A DNA stretch of 64,000 nucleotides from Antedon bifida (GCA_963402885.1 OY727096.1:20007820-20071819); one strand, 5' to 3'. Counted from the stretch's first letter, positions 25,701 through 36,326 are shown. Made by a program: numbers and translations. Notes: generated by a model from the sequence alone, not told the origin.

Positions 25701-28542
25701 TGAATATTGAACACTATACTATGTAACATTTTACTAACTTCATGAGACCAAATTACATCCATATCCTTGCACAAAAGTAGTTCTACTGTATACTCTGAAA
25801 TTGTATTCTTAATTCTGTATGCTGATTGGACTTATCTCTTCATGGCTTGCTTCCATTTGTGTAAACGAGGAATGCTCTAATGAGATATGTTTGATGGCAA
25901 GTGTATAGGGCTACTGCTATTTCCAAAGTTTGAAATATGAAATTGAATGGATTTTTAACACAGTTCAGTTATTTGTTTCTTATGATTTCATTGGCTATAT
26001 TTTAAATTATTGTTTTTCAAAATTTGTATTTCAAATCCATTTTCTTTGTTTTCATATTATATTGTTCATTATTTTCACCCACATAAGAAATAACTGAATT
26101 AAACATAACAGTTTAATTTATTCTTTATTTCACCTCACCTGATTCCTAATTATTTATACACATAATAATTATGTTTTAATATTAATAATAATAATAATAA
26201 TAATATAAATAAAGGTTAGTATATGCTTGTTTGCCTGCTGTAATAGTTTGCTGTGTTTGCTTAACTAACAAACAATTTTTTCCATCTCTTTATTTTCTTC
26301 CTTTATGCTACAAAGACGGAACTTCTTTTACAGAGCGCTGCAGCAGCCACAGCATATGGAGGCTACATAAGTCGATACGCAGCACCGGCAGCAGCCTACG
26401 CAATTCCATATGCCAGGGAATATGCGGATCCGTATCATCACACGATCGGCCCAGCGGCCGCAGCGTACGGGGTAAGATACCCCTCTATTGCACGGGTAAA
26501 TCCAAAGGGGCAATTATGTCTCCATATTCACTGGAGTGATATAGTCTGTAGCCCTTGTCCTTTGTGGTGGATTTTGCCTTGCATTTTTCTGAACGTTTTA
26601 AATAAAAATCACTTTTAGCATTCTGCTTGGAAATGTTTGTGTTCTTTGAATTTGTTTTGATATATCCATATTTACCATTAAAAATACCATATATGGTTAA
26701 AGAATTTAAACAAATGAAAATGGTATTTCACCATTTGTAAATAATTGGCAAGAAATTCCTATAAATGGTCATGATTTTAATAGATTCAAGCATTTTCAAA
26801 GAAGTGAAGCTAAAGTGAATAAGATATTGATAATGAAGACATTTAGAAATATAAACTTCCAAATTTTACAATCTTTAAAAAAAAAATGATTGATACCAAG
26901 TCCTGTCACATTGCACTTCCAAATTGCTGTCTCAGACTTTGTGTCGAGCATCTTATAACAGACAATAGTAATATGAGGTCAAACATTTAATCAAACATAA
27001 AATTACATTCCGATTATCAATATCTTTTATTAGACATTTTGATATGTATATGTATTTCTTTTTGATTTATTTATATGAATGATGTTATTACTTACTAGTA
27101 TTTATTTTGGCCTGATTAGAAATAGTGATTGTTGTTTTTTGTATTAGTGTTTGATTATTAGATGTTGTTCAACCTTTATTGTATGTTTTCATTTTACAAT
27201 ATTCATGTTACATTAGTAAACTGTAGCATTATTACTATCACACATCAGAGCACTATCATTCAATACCAACTGAAATAGTTATAGCCAACCCTAAATTTAT
27301 AAGCCAACCAAATTAAAAATCATACTCATTTATTGTATCCATGTACTATACTAGTAAGGAAAGATACCTTCGGGGCGATTACTTCATGTATGGATGCGTG
27401 CAATAGCAAACATTTGCATTACAGACAAAATGTACAATCTCTCTCTCTGTTATACAGTAGTATAGATATCAACATCTTACATGACTCAATAAAATTCCTG
27501 CCTGAAGTTCGAAGTTCAAACAGTCACTGACATATCAATGACCTTAATAAAAGTTTAGACAAGATTTGTAGAAAGCCATTAGAATTGTTATGCATGATTG
27601 CATACATCTGCGTTAATGTCCGTTCCATAATTAACATATCATAAATGCATTTGCCAAACAAGTACTGTAAAATGTCTAATGGTATCATTTGAGGAAACAA
27701 ATACTTGTCATTGAAAAAATTAAAATAAAAGTATTTTATTGATGGATTTTAATTCATTGCAGTTTTTATAATGCTTTCGTTTATAAATTAAACAACCAAT
27801 TTACCATGTAAATCCATGTACAGGAATTTTAAAAATATTTCTGAAGATAATAATAATTCATTAATGAAAGGTACAAAAAATATTAAAATAACAATACTAA
27901 CAATATTCAGAAAATAACAAAATATATATCTAAACATTACTACTACATCATGGCAAAAGGAAAAAAGGGCAAGGAAAGCCTATACTGCAGCTAGTCCCTA
28001 GTTTGAAAAGGTTAGAAAAAAAGGATTTCCTTAAACACCACCGCCTCCCCCCATACATCCATGATCTTATAGTACATCACATATGATGTCTTACATTTAT
28101 TACATGCATTAATTACATATACAATAATTACATACATGTAATATTCAGAAGTAATAGAAAGCTCCTTTTTTGTACTGATTGCTAACTCTTTGGTTTTTTT
28201 TCCTTCAAATTATTTCATGCACCTTTTTCTAAAATGTTTGATGTGTATAATCTCTTTGTCTAATCTATTTTGAACCTTTCTAATAAGTTGTATTTAACTT
28301 AATTTTCTTTAGAAGTAAATTTATCTTACTGTTTCATTACATTTGGCCTTAAGAAGAAAACGTTTGACACAAAATAATGTTCACTAGACCAACCATGTTG
28401 AAATGAAAGTAACATACCATGCAACCCTAATGGTATCATCAACTTTCTTCCATTTCCATGAAAAATATTACTAATTATTATGTATTTCTTATTTTAGGCT
28501 AGTGTATACAGAGGAGGCTATGCGAGGTATACTCCCTATTAA
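7549..28542 (+). CDS. RBFOX: RBFOX (Fox-1 family) RNA-binding splicing regulator, 9 coding exons modelled
   Basis: RBFOX proteins bind (U)GCAUG in pre-mRNA in the nucleus and promote or repress exon inclusion by position. The model joins exons 7549-7743, 12703-13005, 15751-15915, 16123-16176, 20428-20520, 23985-24054, 24403-24563, 26334-26471 and 28498-28542, all in phase, giving 407 residues. Residues 1-200 are rich in Gln, Ser, Thr and Pro. The RRM spans about 200-278: RNP2 is LHVSNI at 202-207 and RNP1 is KGFGFVTF at 239-246, followed by VNNATARV. The C-terminal part has RG repeats (GRGRAIRG), APPPPVPGY and Ala/Tyr-rich stretches, and ends [11 protein letters not shown] like vertebrate paralogues. 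RRM exon sizes (54 and 93 nt) equal those in vertebrates. Oddity: the residue after the FG that ends exon 3 is Val where vertebrates have Gln. Family assignment is near certain; the first exon is less so. Confidence 0.95.
7744..12702 (+). other. RBFOX intron, about 5 kb
   Basis: AT-rich intron. It contains one TGCATG (9885-9890). A less AT-rich, CpG-containing block at about 12060-12610, just before the next exon, may be a conserved regulatory segment or internal promoter. No gene is seen. Confidence 0.6.
12703..13005 (+). CDS. RBFOX: RBFOX coding exon 2 (Gln/Pro/Thr-rich)
   Basis: Strong acceptor (ttttttcttcag) and donor (acg then gtaagt), phase 0 on both sides, 101 residues. The QAFPPQNG stretch resembles the APPQNG / PPPQNG motif of vertebrate RBFOX N-termini. 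It is followed by a low-complexity Gln/Thr/Pro tract ending LSIPIT. Confidence 0.9.
13006..15750 (+). other. RBFOX intron
   Basis: AT-rich. It holds a TGCATG at 14324-14329 and a CAT/CGT microsatellite at about 15149-15240. Otherwise I see nothing definite. Confidence 0.6.
15149..15240 (+). repeat. CAT-rich microsatellite
   Basis: Runs of cat and cgt triplets, interrupted, within an RBFOX intron. Confidence 0.7.
15751..15915 (+). CDS. RBFOX: RBFOX coding exon 3 (start of RRM)
   Basis: 165 nt, phase 0 on both sides. It encodes a Ser/Thr/Gln-rich linker, then [18 protein letters not shown] and RQMFG. This is the invariant start of the RBFOX RRM, including RNP2 and the Phe residues that contact GCAUG. 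The donor is ggg then gtgagt. Confidence 0.97.
16123..16176 (+). CDS. RBFOX: RBFOX coding exon 4 (54 nt, RRM)
   Basis: Encodes 18 residues, [18 protein letters not shown]. Exon length and position match the 54-nt vertebrate exon; vertebrates read QFGKILDVE at the start. The acceptor is ttttttag and the donor is aag then gtaggc. Confidence 0.96.
16232..16357 (+). promoter_or_regulatory. GCATG cluster downstream of RBFOX 54-nt exon
   Basis: GCATG at 16232-16236 and 16249-16253, TGCATG at 16255-16260, and GCATG at 16353-16357. RBFOX proteins bound just downstream of an exon usually enhance its inclusion, so this may be a self-regulatory enhancer. That function is inferred from position only. 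Confidence 0.45.
18196..18310 (+). repeat. Dispersed repeat family R3, copy 2
   Basis: Aligns by eye with the 5056 and 39881 copies: aaaggcatattactgaaa, gacaatgctatgaatatcag and aacagccagaaagaagcc. Confidence 0.55.
20372..20424 (+). promoter_or_regulatory. Three TGCATG RBFOX sites at the 3' splice site of the 93-nt exon
   Basis: TGCATG at 20372-20377, 20394-20399 and 20419-20424. The last lies directly against the CAG of the acceptor. Upstream RBFOX binding normally represses the following exon. Vertebrate Rbfox genes are known to repress the equivalent 93-nt exon this way and make an RRM-defective protein. Confidence 0.75.
20428..20520 (+). CDS. RBFOX: RBFOX coding exon 5 (93 nt, RRM core, likely autoregulated)
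   Basis: Encodes 31 residues beginning [20 protein letters not shown] and ending GRKIE, which includes RNP1. Length and boundaries equal the vertebrate 93-nt exon. The donor is unusual: gag then gtgcatg, which departs from consensus and itself contains the RBFOX site. Skipping keeps the reading frame but removes part of the RRM, so the short form could not bind RNA normally. Confidence 0.97.
20521..23984 (+). other. RBFOX intron, 5' part compositionally distinct
   Basis: The first 1.1 kb (to about 21640) is richer in CpG and GC than the rest. It holds further Fox motifs (TGCATG 20522-20527 overlapping the donor, GCATG 20652-20656, TGCATG 21584-21589). The remainder is very AT-rich with nothing recognisable. 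Confidence 0.6.
20522..20527 (+). promoter_or_regulatory. TGCATG overlapping the 5' splice site of the 93-nt exon
   Basis: The motif occupies intron positions +2 to +7. U1 snRNP and RBFOX would compete for the same bases, which gives a direct feedback switch. A further GCATG lies at 20652-20656. Confidence 0.7.
23985..24054 (+). CDS. RBFOX: RBFOX coding exon 6 (end of RRM)
   Basis: Acceptor gacag, 70 nt, ending in phase 1 at a gtaggt donor. It encodes [15 protein letters not shown] and TPNGESLA. The [12 protein letters not shown] segment is invariant in the family. Confidence 0.95.
24055..24402 (+). other. RBFOX intron carrying a MITE-like remnant
   Basis: Contains an element at about 24121-24250 with cattggaacacc..., cctgtgaaagaaacgagggg and tgtccttttaataggggttctactac parts, related to the 55571 element. 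Confidence 0.6.
24121..24250 (+). mobile_element. MITE-like repeat family R2, copy in RBFOX intron
   Basis: Shares tcctgtgaaagaaacgaggg, the ccct...aat(a)ggg core and a right end ataggggttctactac with the elements at 48017 and 55571. The ends are loosely inverted. No coding capacity. Confidence 0.55.
24403..24563 (+). CDS. RBFOX: RBFOX coding exon 7 (RG / Pro-rich)
   Basis: Starts in phase 1, completing a Gly codon, and ends in phase 0 at a gtatgt donor. It encodes an [17 protein letters not shown] region then [15 protein letters not shown], comparable to the vertebrate RGRGRTVYN...APPPPIPAY segment. The acceptor has a weak pyrimidine tract. Confidence 0.92.
24794..24966 (+). mobile_element. 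MITE family R1, copy A (right end damaged)
   Basis: The left terminus taagctctgtctacactatc is intact. Inside, an aaatatggtagtgatat unit is repeated three times, followed by gacatcatcatgtccatata. The right terminus stops at ataaagtttgata and lacks the expected gtgtagacag block, so the element is clipped. Confidence 0.75.
26180..26208 (+). repeat. AAT microsatellite
   Basis: Uninterrupted run of aat triplets in an RBFOX intron. Confidence 0.8.
26334..26471 (+). CDS. RBFOX: RBFOX coding exon 8 (Ala/Tyr-rich)
   Basis: 46 residues, phase 0 on both sides, with [16 protein letters not shown] and YADPYHH motifs like vertebrate RYAQPTPATAAAYSD...YAADPYHHALAP. The main donor follows tacggg at 26472. 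A second donor 24 nt further on (cgg then gtaaat at 26496) would add VRYPSIAR in frame. Confidence 0.94.
26472..28497 (+). other. RBFOX last intron
   Basis: AT-rich. A TGCATG is at 27591-27596. No exon-like segment is recognised, although vertebrates have optional exons in the equivalent region. Confidence 0.55.
28498..28542 (+). CDS. RBFOX: RBFOX terminal coding exon
   Basis: Acceptor tattttag, then [14 protein letters not shown] and a TAA stop at 28540-28542. The ending matches the conserved YRGGYxRFAPY tail, which acts as part of a PY-type nuclear import signal in the family. Confidence 0.96.
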   Translation, partial: ASVYRGGYARYTPY

Positions 28543-31260
28543 GTGTGATTCTTGACAGTTCATTGCGTTCCCGCCTTCCATTGCTCATGGTAGTGTGTGT
28601 GTGTCCTGTACGGAAAGCAAGACCGGTCCACGAAAACTATGTTCCACCAACAACTCATCTCCCAGATGCTGACAGGGATGTTCTTCATTGCAAATATTCT
28701 TTTGTGTGCTTTATGATGTGCAACAATTTAAATTGCGCTATATTTTTGTCGGGTGTGATTCACAAAAATGGTGGAAATTTTGCAGCATGAATGCAAATTT
28801 AATTTAAAACAGTAAAGACAAACACTTTCAAATAAGTGACATGATCTTTAGTATAAAACTATTGCATCTTTTTCTTAATTTTATAATTTTACCCTATTTG
28901 GTAAATATGTTAATTTAAGCGCAATATTTCTTATATGTCAACTCTGAAATTTAGAATGGTCGGTACTCTGAGAATGGGATATTACCATGACAACTGTTGT
29001 TGTTTATTAGTAAACAGCTGATAAACTATGTCGGAATTTTATTTCTGGAAAAAAAAATCAGGATTTTTACTATGTGGTGCTATTTAAAAAAAACATTATA
29101 TGTCTACCATTGAGGGAAATGTATCTGAGCAGAGGAAGAAGTTTATTTGATTTTAGTAAAAATAACAAACCTTTGACGATACCCAATGCTGGAGATAACA
29201 CTGTTCAGAATGTAAAAGAGAGAAAAACCTCTATTGTATTTAAACAAATTTGAACTGAATGTCTATAATTCACTATTTCGGAATACCATACTGTTATGTA
29301 TAAACACATCTCCAAATGTGGAGAATTTTCTTGTAAAATTACCAATTTTTTATAGAACAACTAATATGCTAATTTGAGATCAAAGTGATGAATATGAATT
29401 TAAATTATTTCAACAGAAGGTGAAAATCTAGTTGAAATTCTTATTTAATAGAAATCGAAATTGTAATTCTGTATAAACCTAAATATAAGATTTTAATAGA
29501 AAATATTTAATTGATAAATTGTAATAATAATGATATTGATGTAGACTAACATTTAAATAAATGTAATAATAATAATAACAATCATGGCACTAGTAAATAT
29601 TTAAATTAAATTTTAATTACTGTATTCAGCATTCATATATTTTTGGACAGTGTTTTCTCCAGAATTTTTAAATTTGTAGATTATTAAATGATAAAAACTA
29701 TAAGTATTTTAAGATGTAGATAAGATTTAACTGTATAGTTGTCCGCAATGACATAAGGCACAAGGTGCTTTGGCTACCCAGACACATAAATGTATCCCAA
29801 GATGCTTTGCTGCAATCCGAGATGTATGTGTGAGTCTTGGGAAAACTGTACCATGCTAAATGTATCAAAGAATAAGTTATTCAGTTTGAATTGTTAATCT
29901 TCTGATATTTCAGTATGGTTTCGTTGAAGTTTGTTTTCTACTAGATGGATCCATTTTCAAATATGCTATTTAGTGTTTTGTTGCATTGATGGCAGAGATG
30001 AAACATTTTTATGTTAACTTCAAAAAATGTTCTAGCTAGTAGAAAACAGTGGAAACCTGCTTATCTATTTATTTGTATGTCTAATGTTCATTACGAACCT
30101 GTTCTAGACTTGTAGTAAATTTTAGAACTGCATTACGAACTAAAAAAAAATGTTTCAAAACATTTCATCTCAATGCCTTTGATGTTTTGGATTCAAAATA
30201 TATTTAAATTATTGTAAAATAAATTTAGAAAATAGACAACTATTAATCTGAAGATATTTTAGCTTTTAAATAAAAAGGGAAAATTTTGTGCAATGTTATG
30301 CATGATATATCCCATGTAGATGCTTAGTGTTAAAAGGCTTCTTTATATGTGGGCCAAATTATTTTATTTATGTTTTTTTGCTGCGTTCTTTGCCATTACT
30401 TTTTAGAGGTAGTTTATAATGTAGGTGCTCTAACTTAAACTTTCTATTATTAGAAAGATATTTTAAGGTTGTTGTTTAGTTTATATTCTAAAGTATACTA
30501 TTTGTCTTCTAAAACTATTAGGTTAAAATTTATTAATCATTGCGAATTTAGATAATCATACCCGTATACGTATTGTAGACTTTTAAAAGATCATGTTAGA
30601 GAGCTCTGTTACGAGCTTTAATTGCATTATGTATTATACATTTTGGTTTTATTTCTTTAGCTAATTTTCCCCAGTAATATCACTGAGGTGTTTAAATCAT
30701 GTACTATTTGGAAAACCTTGGTGATAGTAGATTTTAGAATGATACAATTTAAGACGAAACCACTTTTACGCAACTCATGTCACAACTTGACATTTGTTTT
30801 AAAGACGTGTTTTTAACTTGTAAAACAAATTTTAAAGTTTGTATTCAGGAACGAGAATATTAATCATGGAAATATTTAGTAATTTTTTCCTATAAACGAG
30901 AGATGTGCTGTTAAAGAGCGGTGGCGCTAGACTATAGCATGCCTCATAAATAGATGAGACAGAGGTGAGTCGGGTTTTCTGTAAACATGTCTTAACTTGT
31001 TTTTGTAAAAGAAAACCATTACTCAAAACAATGTGATTAAAACTTGTTGCTCTTTTTTTGAGTGAGTTATGTAATCCCCAGACCATGTGACTAGCATCAC
31101 CGCTATTGCCAAAAAAATACTGAAGTAGTGTGTGCTATAATGTATTGTGTATATAAAAACGAAGAGAATTCTTACTAAACTCTAAGCTTGTTCTCTAGTG
31201 TGCTTGAGTTAAAAATGTGACCAATTTGTAGGCAATGTCAAATAAAATGTTTGCTTTAAG
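28543..31260 (+). other. Probable RBFOX 3' UTR
   Basis: About 2.7 kb without coding signal after the stop, with several AU-rich stretches and one TGCATG at 30299-30304. An AATAAA at 31241-31246 is a plausible poly(A) signal. Vertebrate RBFOX mRNAs also have long 3' UTRs. The true end is not provable from sequence. Confidence 0.5.
31241..31246 (+). terminator. Candidate RBFOX poly(A) signal
   Basis: Canonical AATAAA. The DNA after it shows no conserved coding signal. Earlier AATAAA copies exist, so this choice is tentative. Confidence 0.35.
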
Positions 31261-33488
31261 AGCACTATTGGATTGGTGCCCTGAGTGTAAATGAATACAT
31301 TTGGGTCAAAGGTTATATCACATTTACAATCTTCCTTCCCAGGGTTTAACAAAGTATTTTGGCATTAATTTCATGCCTTGCCATGTTCCAGTAAACCAGG
31401 GTCGATATGTTTTCTGCTAAAAATGTGTGCTCTCTATGCCAGCTTAGTGGTCACAATAGATAGAGACAATCATTCTCCTGAATATTTTAGAGAAGTGACA
31501 TTATATTTACTACAAATGTGTGCTTACAGTTACTATTTTGAATACTTTTAAACATTATTTTTATAGTTTGTTTACATGTTAACATGTATTCAATAGTATT
31601 TATGTTGTTTATTGTTATATTATTACCACAATGTTGAATTTAGTTCTAAATATTGTTTTTCTAAATTACTGTGTTTTTTACCCATCACTACACTACTTTA
31701 TTGAAACACTAGAGAAGATAAGGAAGATTAAGTATTCTTACGATTCCCCAGTGGAAGGTGTTTTTCCAAATTTGTGATGAAGAAAAACCATAGTTCTGGG
31801 AAACACCAGTGTTACTCTGTCTGTGTCTATTGTATAAAATGCCCACAACTCATAATCCTGGTAGGGGAATCAAAGTGTAATATAATAGGATGCTAACATA
31901 TTTCTATTTATTATGATACAATAGAATTTCTTTTAACATCTGTTTTTTGCAAAATCCACAGATTTATTTAGATTATATTTTGTTTGGCAACATTTCTTCC
32001 ATCGGTGTAGTGTCATGCACATAATTTTATTTTATATACAGTAGATATAGTCTTGGTTTATGTAATTCATCAACTCTTTTTTGGTTATTTATATTCTGTT
32101 GTTTAAAGATGTTATATTTAAAGGCTAATTGTTATTTAATACCTCACAATTTACATGATTGAGTGGTGTTTTTCTTCTTTTTTTTTGTATTCGTTGTGCA
32201 TAAATCAAGCAGTATTCATTCATGTACCCGTATGTGTATTATAGTGAAGAAGAGCGTGGGATTAACCTCGCCTCATACCAACGTTATTTGTAGATCTATT
32301 ACTTCTGTGCTTGCATTAAATGCATTTGTCACATCAACTATTCTTGTGTCTTTTTTATATTTGTAATGTATGGAGCAAGTGTCACTCAAATTCAACAAAC
32401 ATTTATTTCATCAAATAACATACAAATAATACAAAGCATAAAATGAGGACCACCCTAGAAGTAAACTTGGCCCTTTAACATGGTTACAAAAAATAATAAG
32501 AACAAGTGAGAATATGAAATATTTCTTTTATTCTTTCTTAAATTGAACAAAATGTTTGATTTCTTTTATATTAGTAGGAAGCTTGTACCATTGGGTAGGC
32601 CTCGATGGTTTACAAACAAACTAGAAAAGAAATAAAAAAGATCCGATGATGGGTGTCTAGAAATAAGATCTAGAAAACTAAGATACCTTGGATATAGTTC
32701 CAGTTTACACAAATTATGCAGCAAAAAATGTTTGTTGAGAACATAAAAGGAAACAAGTCTTTTAATATTTCTGGAGTTTTCAGCTGTCTATTACTGAAAT
32801 GCACACAATGTGGATAATTCTTTTCAAAAATAAAAAATTACATGCAGTTTCATGTTTCCATGCTGAGTATGTTCCTTACAGAAAGCAAAGGTTTGGTAAA
32901 GTTACCCGACAATAGTAAAATTAACTACAGAAAAATACATTTGTGTTCGTCTTCTTTAATTAAATTTTCCCGGAAACTGTACAATCTGATCATGGGCATC
33001 ATGTTGGACACAAGATTTCAGACAATATTGAATATATAATTGAAAGCATTATATCCAATAAAAAAACAAGAAAGTCTAAAAATATAAAAACAAAGATGTC
33101 ACCTGGAAAAATGGTGCAAAGAAAAAGGTAATGGTTTTTAATAGGAAATTATTGAATAAAAAAGTATTTTGTTGTATATTGTAAGTTATTCTTTTATTCT
33201 ATTTCTTATAACGGTAGGCTTATTATTTACTTTACAGTATTATTATTCTAATTCTACTAATAAAATCCAACATATTAAGACCCAAATCAGCCCCAAAACG
33301 TTATACATCGATACGATATGTATATATTACATGAAGTAGTTAAACTTGAATTAAATTAATGTTGCTGGGTGTTTTAATTCGCTGTTTGCGTTCCATATGT
33401 ACAGCGCCCTCAACTACCACACTCCTTTTTGTTGTTTAATTTCTTGTTTTTTTCTGCTTTCTCCGGCGGGCAGGAGCCATCACAAAAA
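31261..33488 (+). other. Intergenic region between RBFOX and MOSMO
   Basis: Contains a decayed LINE 3' end on the opposite strand (about 32365-32850). Just before the MOSMO ATG is a short GC-rich block (about 33462-33480, ctccggcgggcag) that may be 5' UTR or the last bases of an upstream intron. Confidence 0.5.
32365..32850 (-). mobile_element. 5'-truncated non-LTR retrotransposon (LINE) remnant
   Basis: On the minus strand the frames give a broken peptide ending with WYKLPTNIKEIKHFVQFKKE then a stop and KKYF. This is the typical C-terminal pattern of LINE reverse transcriptase ORFs (WxxLPxxIK...FKxxLKxxL). A short AT-rich tail with aataaa follows. It has many stops and is non-functional. 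The clade (CR1/L2-like) is a guess. Confidence 0.5.
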
Positions 33489-33591
33489 ATGGATAAATTA
33501 GTAATTATATCTGCCATTTTGTTTATAGTTGCTGATGTGTTTGCACTTGCTAGTTTAGGTAACCCAGAATGGGTTATCTCACAAGATTACG
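33489..33591 (+). CDS. MOSMO: MOSMO exon 1
   Basis: ATG in an aaaaaATGG context. It encodes the first transmembrane segment and ends in phase 1 at a gtgagt donor. Confidence 0.94.
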
Positions 33592-34791
33592 GTGAGTATT
33601 TGATTAGGAATTTGACAAATAAACTAGGCCTAGCCTCTAGGCTAGATACTACTAAACTAGCTAGTAGCCTAGGCCTCACCTGCTGCCTAGAGAGTAGCTA
33701 GGCTAGACTAGGCCTAGGCCAACAAGTGTCTTTCAGCATTCGGAGCCTGACTCTGTATATAAGGACTAGGTTAGGCCTAGCTAGACTTGACCAGGCGGTA
33801 ATTCGCCCAGGCTAGTGTAGTACATGGGCTAGAACTTGAGTAGTACTGTGACTCTGAGGTGTTCTGTAAGTGTTTCCTGCTTGTTTTTGATCCTAGCAGT
33901 ACAAGAAAGAAGAAGAAAAGTGTATGTTGACCATAATATTAATTTAATATGTTTTGTTTTCTTTTACATAGGCGATATGAAGTTTGGCTTAACTAAGCAG
34001 TGTCAGACAATATATGGCAGAAGCCCCATATGCATGCCACCGAGCCTGTGTCCAGAGTGGAAGATCACCTTAACATTTATCATCATTGGAATAGCATGTC
34101 TCACAATGACATGTTTCTTTTTACTGTATTCACTAAAGAAAGTTGCGATGTTAAAGGTTGCCAGGTGGACTGCATTTGTTGGAAGTGAGTGAGCCGTTAA
34201 TTCACTTTACTCTCATCAATATTTTATCTACTGGCTACTTCATACATGTCAAGTTTGAGGTTGCTGCTGGCTTGAGATTTTGCTCCTATTTGTTCCCCAC
34301 CCCCAGTTCTAACCTTGTTTCGATTGGTGCAAAAGCGTGAAATTTTAGGTGCGCGTCGTGGAAGCTTGAGGTTGGGTCAAAAGCTGTGAACCTCACACCG
34401 GACTTGACATGTTTGCTACTTATGTTTGGGATAGGGTTAATTGTATTACTGTTTTAGTGTAATGCAATTCACTCCTTCCAAACCACTTCACTCAATAAAT
34501 TACAATAAAAATGTTAAGTCTTTACAAATAAAATCACATAAAAAAATCACAACAAAAATAATAACACACAGTATATATTCTTTTTTTTTTCATCCAGTGG
34601 TTGTCTTCTGCATAGCTGCATTGATATTTCCAACAGGATTCTATGTGGAAGAAATTGGTGGTGAACCATATAAACTACCAGACAGTGTATCCATCGGAAC
34701 GTCATATATCATGTTCATAATGTCAATATTTTTGACAATTGTTTCACTACTTTTTGCCGGCAAGATCTGTCTTCCTATGCTCTATGTGTGA
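33489..34791 (+). CDS. MOSMO: MOSMO, modulator of Smoothened, four-pass membrane protein
   Basis: MOSMO works with MEGF8 and MGRN1 to ubiquitinate and lower Smoothened at the cell surface and cilium, damping Hedgehog signalling in vertebrates. Exons 33489-33591, 33972-34184 and 34598-34791 join in phase 1 at both junctions, giving 169 residues (human about 167). Matches along the length include MDKLVIISAILFIVADVFAL, GLTKQCQTIYGR, PPSLCPEW, ARWTAFVGM, ALIFPTGFYVEEIGGEPYKL and LLFAGKICLP. Four hydrophobic segments lie near residues 5-25, 70-92, 107-125 and 140-162, and the TM1-TM2 loop carries conserved Cys. It differs from human mainly in the loop lengths and a short MLYV tail. The identity is firm and the gene looks intact. 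Confidence 0.95.
33592..33971 (+). other. MOSMO intron 1 with AGGCCTAG-rich patch
   Basis: From about 33625 to 33800 the palindromes ctaggcctag / taggccta and related ctagctag words recur many times in a locally GC-richer patch. They do not form a regular tandem array. Confidence 0.6.
33972..34184 (+). CDS. MOSMO: MOSMO exon 2
   Basis: Encodes the conserved loop (QCQTIYGR...PEW) and the second transmembrane segment, up to the start of the third. Phase 1 on both sides, donor gtgagt. Confidence 0.95.
34185..34597 (+). other. MOSMO intron 2
   Basis: About 410 nt ending in a long pyrimidine tract (t-run then catccag). No other feature seen. Confidence 0.8.
34598..34791 (+). CDS. MOSMO: MOSMO exon 3
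   Basis: Encodes the third and fourth transmembrane segments with FPTGFYVEEIGGEPYKLPDS between them. It ends CLPMLYV and TGA at 34789-34791. Confidence 0.95.
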
Positions 34792-36326
34792 CCAACATTT
34801 TTAACGTGATGATAGACGTTTCAAATTGACACTTTTTTGATGTACATACAGTGTACAGGGATAATTTAATATTATTTTATTTATAGAAAAAAAAAGAAAA
34901 AAAGAGCTTGTATAAAAATTCTAAAGATGTAATCATACATATGTTTGAAACCTTTTTTGACATTACACTACAGTATATACAGCAGTATAAACTTAATTAC
35001 GATATATTTTATTAAGTAAGTAGGATATATGTCTAAATTAATTCTTGTCTACACTATCAAATTTTATGTGACTAAAAAATGTGATGTGCTTATATATGGA
35101 CGTGATGATGTCATGTCACTACCATATTTGGGCATATAACTACCATATTTGGGTACATCACACTTTTTTTGTCAAACTAGTTTGATAGTGTAGACAGAGC
35201 TTTATGAAATCCGATAAAAATTTTCACTAACTGCAGTGATTTGAAGAAAATACTGCTTTTATTCTCATTTTAACTGTATTTATGTTAATTTAGTGAAATG
35301 TTAGTTATCTTTACACAGGGTACCAATTCGTAGAATTCTAAAATTTCTTGTGTGCTATTGAAAAACAATGGAAAGGAAATACAACAAGGCCATAACGAGA
35401 GGTTAAAAACAGATGAGGCAAAGATGCTTTAAATATAAAGTATGACGATCTCTGCTGGGGAATTGGGGTGGGTAGTGAAAATTAAAAATATCAGATGAGG
35501 TAAGCTCCTCATCTGCCTCACGCTGGCTACGACCCTGCAGTACAGTAAACTAAATCTTGATGTAATAATATTTTGCAGCATGTTTAATATTTATTATAAA
35601 AAAAACAAATTATCTGAGAGAGAATGTAATTGATGTAAAAAACTAAAGCCTTTTGTTGTTATGGGTATGTTGATAAATATATTTAAACAAATATGACAGA
35701 AAATTTCATATTAGCTATTATTAGTTTCCATGTATTGGTTGTTTACAGGGAGAGAGTGGGATGGTGGGTTAGAGTGCAGTAGAAAATTCTGCAAAAAATT
35801 GTAATTTAAAGCTTTGGAGTCGAGTATTCATGTGTGACAATCATTGACAAGAAAAGTGTGGAGAATATTAGAACTGTGGATTTGTTTTTTTTTTAAAGAA
35901 ATGTACGTGGAGTGTGTATGTTATTATAGTCTCTTCTTTGTACAGAATAAAAATAAAGATTGCTTTTTACAACTCAAACTAAACCCTGTGTATTTTTTGT
36001 ATTGCAATATAATTAATAATAATTAATTTAAAACAATGATGATACGATATTCAACGATCATCATTTCTGACTGAAGACACTGTTGACATTCCATAGAAGT
36101 TAGTTAAAGACAAAGATGTTATAACCTTTATATGATGGGTCAAAGCATATTGAGCGATAATTATTCGACGTTAACGCTCTAGGTCAGTGTCTATTACACA
36201 TCTATGGTTGAAACAAAATAAACATGACACGGGGGTGTCGAGTCGCTCTTGCATCCTAAAATTATCTTTTCTATTATCAGTAACTTGAACTAGAAATGCT
36301 AGGTATCCTTTTTATGATTTAAAAAA
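34792..36326 (+). other. MOSMO 3' flank and intergenic region
   Basis: Holds MITE R1 copy B (35043-35203). AATAAA signals at 35946-35957 could end the MOSMO mRNA, in which case the MITE sits in the 3' UTR. No other gene is seen. Confidence 0.5.
35043..35203 (-). mobile_element. MITE family R1, copy B
   Basis: The ends are inverted copies: tgtctacactatcaaa at the left, tttgatagtgtagacagagc at the right. Internal actaccatatttgg units lie in the orientation opposite to copies A and C. About 160 bp, no ORF. Confidence 0.85.

Larger units (their letters stand above)
24564..26333 (+). other. RBFOX intron with MITE copy A
   Basis: Carries family R1 copy A (24794-24966), a TGCATG at 25632-25637 and an AAT microsatellite near 26180-26208. 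Otherwise AT-rich. Confidence 0.6.
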
